The notes under the pieces were generated by a model, which was given only the letters and a program-made list of their open reading frames with translations, did not search any database and had not been told where the DNA came from. 11,316 nt of DNA from an uncultured Chlorobiales bacterium (GTDB lineage Bacteria; Bacteroidota; Chlorobiia; Chlorobiales; Thermochlorobacteraceae), in assembly GCA_937959145.1 (NCBI GenBank), contig CALGMC010000151.1, positions 1 through 11,316 of the forward strand, written 5' to 3'. A program made the translations under genes and the position numbers. Of this stretch, positions 7,075 to 11,316 are shown one piece after another (position 1 is the first letter of the stretch; every line of letters begins with the position of its first letter).

Positions 7075-8274
7075 TTAGACGGCGACTTTTTCATGCATCT
7101 TGAAGTCGACGCAGAGCCACTGCCCTTCAAAGTAGGCTTCGTCGGATTTCATGCCTGCAAGAAAGACAGGAAGTGTGATGGTCTTTTGATTATCGCCGAT
7201 ACGAATCGTCATATCGTCGCCCTGCTGTTGAAGCGCGATGCTCATGTTCGCGTCGTGCAAGAACGGCAGTTTGACGCGCATTTGGAAGTGCCCTTCGGGG
7301 ACTTTCTTGATTTCAATCGGATTTTCTTTGAAGAAGATATCGAGCGGATTTTGCTGACCGTAGACTTCATTCGCCATTAAGCGAAGCATATCTAATCCCA
7401 CGACTTCACTTGAAAAATACGGCACCTTTGAGATGGGAATCGGCGCAAAGGCATGATGAATTTCATCGATGTATTTATGCTGAACTTTCTTCCACTCATT
7501 GAGGTAGCCTGAATCTTTATCTTCGGCAAGCACACGATTGATGACAATCCGATCGACCGTGATGCCGTAAAGATTGAGATAAGTAAGCGCACGCATAGAT
7601 TCTTTGATGACCATTTTTTCGGGGTTCATCACAAGGCGCACGGTGGTTTTGGTGTTGTCGCCAAGCAAATCGATAATGCCTTCGGTTGCAGTGAAAAGAT
7701 TATCAATCGCGCTGAACACTTCGGGCGAGGCGACCATTTTTTCGGTCTTGTTCGAGATTTTTGAGAGCGGGCGAATAAGCGGTTTGACGGCATATTTCTC
7801 GACATTGCGGAGCATTTTCATCACCCATCCAAAGGTTTCAGGCAAGGAGAGGAGGCGCAATGTTTCGCCCGTCGGTGCGCAGTCGACGACGAGCAAGTCG
7901 TATTTGTTTGATTCGTTATACTGCTTGATGTAGGAAAGCGAGAAGAGTTCTTCCATGCCCGGCAGAATTCCGATTTCTTCGGCATAGACCCCATCGACGC
8001 CTTTGTTGCGCATCAATTCAGCGAAGTGCGCACGCACAACTTCCCAATTGTTGTTCAAGTCGCTGAACACGCTAACCTCTTGGGCATCTAAATTCGGCGC
8101 GATGTTAATCGGCGAGGGCGAGAGTTCTTTATCCAACGAATCCCCTAAACTATGCGCGGGGTCGGTGGACATAATCAAAGTGCGGTAGCCCATTTCAGCG
8201 GCGCGTAGGGCTGTGGACGCGGCGACGGACGTTTTTCCAACGCCACCTTTGCCTGTGAAGACGAGGATTCTCAT
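7075..8274 (-). CDS. ArsA/Get3-family ATPase with C-terminal alpha-crystallin domain (Get3d-like)
   Basis: A 399-residue P-loop ATPase. The deviant Walker A FTGKGGVGKTS begins at about residue 6, with signature lysine K9 and P-loop K14. Switch I is STDPAHSLGDSLD (36-48), and switch II is VVDCAPTGETLRLL (129-142). Residues about 325-392 form a beta-rich HSP20/alpha-crystallin-like domain (GHFQMRVKLPFL onward). The CxxC zinc motif of eukaryotic Get3 is absent; the only cysteines are C132 and one near residue 388. This combination matches Get3d, a branch of the tail-anchored-protein targeting ATPases reported in cyanobacteria, plants and other phototrophs. Its client is not settled. No arsB, arsC or arsR is nearby, so arsenite export is unlikely. 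The ATG start has no clear Shine-Dalgarno sequence. The gene lies 137 bp downstream of the Mog-type gene and is probably cytosolic and dimeric. Confidence 0.9.
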   Translation of the reverse strand: MRILVFTGKGGVGKTSVAASTALRAAEMGYRTLIMSTDPAHSLGDSLDKELSPSPINIAPNLDAQEVSVFSDLNNNWEVVRAHFAELMRNKGVDGVYAEEIGILPGMEELFSLSYIKQYNESNKYDLLVVDCAPTGETLRLLSLPETFGWVMKMLRNVEKYAVKPLIRPLSKISNKTEKMVASPEVFSAIDNLFTATEGIIDLLGDNTKTTVRLVMNPEKMVIKESMRALTYLNLYGITVDRIVINRVLAEDKDSGYLNEWKKVQHKYIDEIHHAFAPIPISKVPYFSSEVVGLDMLRLMANEVYGQQNPLDIFFKENPIEIKKVPEGHFQMRVKLPFLHDANMSIALQQQGDDMTIRIGDNQKTITLPVFLAGMKSDEAYFEGQWLCVDFKMHEKVAV

Positions 8275-8377
8275 TTTTTCAATGTTTTAGAACTTCAATA
8301 ACAGCGACACAATCTCGCGCTTTCGCACGATTCATTTTGATTGCTTTCTCTAATTTACAAAGAACAACAATGAAATT

Positions 8378-8396
8378 CCATTCGTGCCCATTCGTG
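8378..8396. repeat. Short direct repeat CCATTCGTG in the Mog-ATPase gap
   Basis: CCATTCGTG occurs at 8378-8386 and 8388-8396, a 10-base period. The 137-bp gap between the two minus-strand genes holds this repeat and a small hairpin (8315-8330), but no gene or convincing promoter that I can see. Confidence 0.7.
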
Positions 8397-8411
8397 GTAA
8401 TTTTTTGCTTT

Positions 8412-9071
8412 CTATGGACGCATTCGCGGCTTTGAAGAGGTTCTGGGTTTTCCATCGCTGGCACTTCGCTGACCGCCGACCGAATGTTGTCCGCCTGTTC
8501 GTCGCATTGGGCGTTGTTGTCGCATGGTTTTAATGCAGTGCGGCAATGCTCCGAGCACCGATTCCAGTGCCATGCGTGCGTTCTCAGGATTGCCCGGAAG
8601 ATTGAATACAAGCGTTTGATTACGGATTCCGCTCACGCCGCGCGAGAGAATCATGTTTGGGTTTTTCTCGCGGTTGGCAAGGCGAATCACTTCCGAAATA
8701 CCGACAACCTCGCGTTGAATAACGTTGCGCGTTGCCTCAGGCGTTACATCGCGCATTGAGCAACCCGTGCCGCCAGTTGTTACCACGATGTCGACGCGCT
8801 CCATTTCTACACATCGAACAATCTCGTTGGAGATGGCGAAAATTTCATCAGGCACAATCCTCGTTACAGACACGTCATATTGTTCGGTAGGGAAAGTCGC
8901 CGCGACGATTGGTCCGGATTCATCTTTGTAAATGCCTTGATAGGCTCTATCGCTCACGGTAATAATCGCAACACGAATCAGTCGTTTTTCTTGTGTTGAA
9001 TTCGATTGAGGGGCGGGTGCATTTGTTGCTTGAACACTCACTGGTGGCGTTGGTTTTATACTACGTTTCAA
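8412..9071 (-). CDS. mog: Mog/MoaB-type molybdopterin adenylyltransferase with extended ends
   Basis: A 219-residue protein whose core (about 31-185) is a MoCF-biosynthesis domain. Family motifs are VAIITVSDRA (34-43), YKDESGP (48-54), TTGGTGCSMRDVTPEAT (98-114), with the substrate loop GGTG and D108, and LVFNLPGNPENA (154-164). Enzymes of this family adenylate molybdopterin before molybdenum insertion; some MoaB members are inactive or have other roles. The first 30 residues are Pro/Gln/Ser/Thr-rich and the last 35 are basic and rich in Arg, Gly, Gln and Ser. Both look disordered and are unusual for Mog. The start is a TTG preceded by AAGG six bases upstream; a GTG at codon 11 is an alternative. 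No other molybdenum cofactor gene is in the window. Mog and MoaB cannot be separated with certainty from sequence reading alone. Confidence 0.87.
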   Translation of the reverse strand: MKRSIKPTPPVSVQATNAPAPQSNSTQEKRLIRVAIITVSDRAYQGIYKDESGPIVAATFPTEQYDVSVTRIVPDEIFAISNEIVRCVEMERVDIVVTTGGTGCSMRDVTPEATRNVIQREVVGISEVIRLANREKNPNMILSRGVSGIRNQTLVFNLPGNPENARMALESVLGALPHCIKTMRQQRPMRRTGGQHSVGGQRSASDGKPRTSSKPRMRP

Positions 9072-9077
9072 GAGTTG

Positions 9078-9081
9078 CCTT
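9078..9081 (-). promoter_or_regulatory. Ribosome binding site supporting the TTG start of the Mog-type gene
   Basis: On the minus strand AAGG lies six bases before the TTG at 9071-9069. This is the main reason to accept TTG rather than the internal GTG ten codons later. Confidence 0.45.
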
Positions 9082-9168
9082 ACTTCTCAACACAGACTTG
9101 GGTCAAATATACAATTCCGTTTGCACTTCGCGACGAGGATTTATCGCGATGCGACTTCTCGCTACGAA

Positions 9169-10263
9169 CTAACTTGCAAACGCACGCATTTTTGTTGGAA
9201 TCCCAAAAAGAGAAAGCACCTTTTCTTTCATCTCTTCTATCCATCGGCGTGCTGAAGTTTCATAGTCAGTAATGATTTCACAAGGCACGTTGTCGCTTTC
9301 AAGTTCAATGCGCTTCAACGGCTGGGCGATATTGGTATGCACAGCGCGCGTCGACGCTTCGTGCTTTTGAGCAATGCGCACAGTGATTTCTGCGTGATTC
9401 ACGCGCGTCGCGATTGGCTCTGCCGACATTTCGTCTTCGACCAGATGAACACGTTTGAACGGCTTTTCTATGCGTGCTGATGCCGTTTTCATGCGTTCGG
9501 CTTGCGCGTCTTGTTCGTCTTTGCGATACTTTACCAATCGATACAGCACGGCTTTTGCGTAAGGCTCGCGCACCCATGCCGCATCGTCAAGTGAGAGCGT
9601 GTTATCGGGCAAAATCGGCACGCCGTGTGCTTTGAGCAACTTCACGTCATCAGGCGTGAGCATTTCAAAACGAAGTCGCGTCGCCAACCGAGCAAATACG
9701 TCTTCGCTGAAATCAAACGCTTCGCGCGAAGTCGGGATTAAAAATTTTGATTTGACAGACATCAAGGCGCGACATTCTGAATTGGCGTCGAGCCACGCCG
9801 ATTCAACATTTGAAAGGCGAATCGGCTTGTTGCGTTGATGCGCTTTGAAAAACTTCTTCGCAATTTTTTTTCGAGTAGAAATTCCGTCTAAGAGTTCTTG
9901 CGCTCTTTTAAGGGCAACGGATTGATAGCGGATTCTGGCGCGGTGAGATTTTTCGTCGTCGGTTAGCGTCAACCAATAGTTCTTCGTGAGGCGAGTGAGC
10001 AACGGCGCAAGGGCTTCATGCCTTCTCAGAAAATCGACCGTTGACTTACTGACACGTGTCGCACGAAGTTCTGCAAGATTTTTGAGGATTGCGCGTGTGT
10101 CGGATAGCGCGGCGAAGTATAAGTTTTTTTCCAAGTTGCACGCGAGAACTGTCGGAGCGAGCACAGCAGCATGTTGTCGTTCAATTTGAGTCGATTCAAA
10201 CAGCGCAGATGAAACGGAGGTCGGCACATGCGTATCAGCGCGTGCTGAAAGTTGTTTTACCAT
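9169..10263 (-). CDS. Hypothetical protein, 364 residues, family not recognised
   Basis: I do not recognise this protein. It has no signal peptide and no membrane segment, so it is probably cytosolic. Residues about 50-270 are mostly helical and charged, with basic clusters such as STRKKIAKKFFKAHQRNK (about 130-147). The C-terminal part carries an internal repeat: residues about 265-286 (IEKPFKRVHLVEDEMSAEPI) resemble 312-333 (IAQPLKRIELESDNVPCEII). The linker between them contains a beta-like segment, AEITVRIAQ. The ATG start is well supported by AGGAG six bases upstream. The gene is preceded by an 18-bp near-palindrome and followed, 97 bp on, by the Mog-type gene. No catalytic motif, nucleotide-binding loop or metal cluster is visible. 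The reading frame is long, has a good ribosome binding site and normal-looking codon use, so it is very likely a real gene. Confidence 0.8.
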   Translation of the reverse strand: MVKQLSARADTHVPTSVSSALFESTQIERQHAAVLAPTVLACNLEKNLYFAALSDTRAILKNLAELRATRVSKSTVDFLRRHEALAPLLTRLTKNYWLTLTDDEKSHRARIRYQSVALKRAQELLDGISTRKKIAKKFFKAHQRNKPIRLSNVESAWLDANSECRALMSVKSKFLIPTSREAFDFSEDVFARLATRLRFEMLTPDDVKLLKAHGVPILPDNTLSLDDAAWVREPYAKAVLYRLVKYRKDEQDAQAERMKTASARIEKPFKRVHLVEDEMSAEPIATRVNHAEITVRIAQKHEASTRAVHTNIAQPLKRIELESDNVPCEIITDYETSARRWIEEMKEKVLSLFGIPTKMRAFAS

Positions 10264-10269
10264 GTTGGT

Positions 10270-10274
10270 CTCCT
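10270..10274 (-). promoter_or_regulatory. Ribosome binding site of the hypothetical gene
   Basis: On the minus strand AGGAG lies six bases before the ATG at 10263-10261. It is well placed and fixes this start. Confidence 0.7.
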
Positions 10275-10285
10275 ATGTGTGATGC

Positions 10286-10303
10286 TTATGATTGCAATGA
10301 TAA
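10286..10303. promoter_or_regulatory. 18-bp near-perfect palindrome, possible operator
   Basis: TTATGATTGCAATGATAA differs from its own reverse complement only at one symmetrical base pair, so 16 of 18 positions match. It is centred on ATTGCAAT and lies in the 70-bp gap between hisG and the hypothetical gene, about 22 bases before that gene's start. Its size and position suit a dimeric repressor site. Confidence 0.35.
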
Positions 10304-10333
10304 CTCACAATGCTAATGTGCTTTTGCAAGAAG

Positions 10334-11209
10334 TTAGTAAATAAGTTTGTTAATTTCATACTCGAAGATGCCCTCTGCGCCTGCGCGTTTCAAGTCGGGA
10401 ATGAGGCGACGCACCTGCTTTTCTTCGATGATAATTTCCACAGCGACCCATTCTTCCGACGAGAGCGGCGAGACGGTCGGGTTACGAAGTGCCGGCAGTT
10501 TTGGCGCAAGCGCATTCAAGTCGCTTCGCTTGATGTTGAACTTCAATCCAACCTTCCCCATCGCGTTGATTGCGCCTTGCAGAAGCATTGCCATGTTTTC
10601 AATTTTCTCTCGCTTCCACTTATCGCCCCACGCTTGCGCATTCGCAATAAACTTAGTGTTCGATTCTAAAATCGTTTCGACGATTCGAAGTTTATTAGCG
10701 CGAAGCGAATTGCCTGTTTCCGTAACTTCCACGATGGCGTCAGCAAGTTCGGGTGGTTTAACTTCGGTTGCGCCCCAACTGTATTCCACATCAGCACTAA
10801 CATCGTGCTTTTTCAAATAAGCCTTTGTGATGTTGACCACTTCAGTCGCAATGCGCTTGCCTTGTAAATCTTTGGGCGATGTAATGTTTGATGATTCAGG
10901 CACAGCAAGCACCCAACGCACTGGACGCATTGAGGCTTTGGAATATACCAGGTCAGCGACTTCAATCACATTTGCACCCGTTTCAATAATCCAATCTTTG
11001 CCTGTTAAGCCACAGTCAAACGCGCCTTGCTCAACATAGCGCGCCATTTCTTGTGCTCGAATCAAAATGGCGGAAATTTCGTCGTCATCAATCGATGGAA
11101 AATAGGAACGTTCGCGCACGATAAAGTGAAAGCCCGCCTTTGCGAACAAATCGAGCGTTGCTTCTTGTAAAGAACCTTTTGGGAGACCGAGTTTGAGCAG
11201 TTGTGTCAT
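10334..11209 (-). CDS. hisG: ATP phosphoribosyltransferase, long form (HisG)
   Basis: A 291-residue enzyme for the first, feedback-regulated step of histidine synthesis: ATP plus PRPP to phosphoribosyl-ATP. Numbering from the ATG, motifs are LKLGLPKGSLQ (5-15), FDCGLTGKDWI (64-74), ATEVVNITKAYLKK (121-134) and the PRPP loop ELADAIVEVTETGNSL (154-169). Residues about 210-291 form the HisG_C regulatory domain, ending in GIFEYEINKLIY. Its presence marks the long form, which makes hexamers, needs no HisZ and is inhibited by histidine. I chose the ATG at 11209 because it begins directly at the conserved TQLLKLGLPKG; an in-frame TTG at 11224 would add five residues without visible benefit. No strong Shine-Dalgarno sequence is seen for either. 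No other his gene is in the window, so hisG seems to stand apart from a his operon. Confidence 0.95.
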   Translation of the reverse strand: MTQLLKLGLPKGSLQEATLDLFAKAGFHFIVRERSYFPSIDDDEISAILIRAQEMARYVEQGAFDCGLTGKDWIIETGANVIEVADLVYSKASMRPVRWVLAVPESSNITSPKDLQGKRIATEVVNITKAYLKKHDVSADVEYSWGATEVKPPELADAIVEVTETGNSLRANKLRIVETILESNTKFIANAQAWGDKWKREKIENMAMLLQGAINAMGKVGLKFNIKRSDLNALAPKLPALRNPTVSPLSSEEWVAVEIIIEEKQVRRLIPDLKRAGAEGIFEYEINKLIY

Positions 11210-11281
11210 TGCGATTAGAACCAATTGATTTTAAGTGTTGATGAACAAGAAAGATAACTCGCGCGCTGAACCTGTAAAAAC

Positions 11282-11316
11282 AAAAAAGCGTCCCGCCGTT
11301 TCCAGCAAGGACGCTT
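11282..11316 (-). terminator. Rho-independent terminator of an unseen minus-strand gene to the right
   Basis: AAGCGTCC (11286-11293) and GGACGCTT (11309-11316) form a perfect 8-bp GC-rich stem with a 15-base loop. The AAAAAA at 11282-11287 becomes a T run after the stem on the minus strand. It separates hisG from its upstream neighbour, so hisG should have its own promoter in 11210-11281. It might also work on the plus strand if T residues follow the window end. Confidence 0.75.

Noticed and set aside
7075..8274. Arsenite pump ATPase ArsA
   Set aside because: There is a single ATPase domain, a C-terminal alpha-crystallin domain, no arsenic-binding cysteine set, and no ars genes nearby.
9104..9111. 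TATATTTG on the minus strand as a Bacteroidetes-type -7 promoter element
   Set aside because: No TTG element is found at the expected distance upstream, and use of this promoter type by the host is unknown.
9128..9149. TCGCGA...TCGCGA hairpin between the unknown gene and the Mog-type gene
   Set aside because: Both arms are self-palindromic short words in GC-rich sequence, and no T run follows on either strand.
10276..10310. TGTGA...TCACA pair near the unknown gene as a CRP-like site
   Set aside because: The half sites are about 22 bases apart, while CRP/FNR-type sites have about six between them.
1..11316. CRISPR array, tRNA, rRNA, insertion sequence or prophage
   Set aside because: No regularly spaced repeats, cloverleaf sequence, rRNA segment, transposase or phage protein was seen on either strand.

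Overview
This window looks like chromosomal housekeeping DNA from a Gram-negative bacterium of the Chlorobi/Bacteroidetes side of the tree. A green-sulfur-type (Chlorobi or Chloroherpeton-like) genome is my best guess. The evidence is a SurA-type outer-membrane chaperone operon with two lipoproteins, which implies an outer membrane, a long-form HisG, and an ArsA/Get3 ATPase with a C-terminal alpha-crystallin domain. That last architecture (Get3d) is known mainly from photosynthetic lineages. The lineage is inferred from family resemblance only. No rRNA, tRNA, CRISPR array, transposase or phage gene is visible.

Left part (1-2363, plus strand). The window opens inside a gene whose visible part is a DEDDh 3'-5' exonuclease followed by the C-terminal motifs of a UvrD/PcrA-type helicase; the helicase N-terminal half must lie upstream. 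Next is a two-TM membrane protein joining a DUF3592-like domain to a leucine-rich-repeat domain.

Centre (2364-7058, plus strand). A 232-bp gap with a probable terminator and a good ribosome binding site leads into a tight three-gene operon of periplasmic parvulin-family proteins: a 747-residue lipoprotein with two intact and one degenerate parvulin units, a lipoprotein with only a degenerate unit, and SurA. Active-site histidines are lost in a graded way across the operon. The three products probably work together on folding or delivery of outer-membrane proteins.

Right part (7075-11316, all minus strand). In transcription order: a terminator for an unseen upstream gene at the window edge, hisG (histidine biosynthesis), an unrecognised 364-residue protein with an internal repeat and an 18-bp palindrome in its leader, a Mog/MoaB-type molybdopterin enzyme with extra disordered ends, and the Get3d-like ATPase. 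The ATPase converges on surA with only 16 bp between stop codons. These four genes have no obvious shared pathway.

No non-coding stretch exceeds about 235 bp. I found no clear new defence or mobile system. The points most worth following up are the exonuclease-helicase chimera, the DUF3592-LRR protein, the pattern of inactivated parvulin domains, the Get3d-like ATPase and the unknown 364-residue protein.
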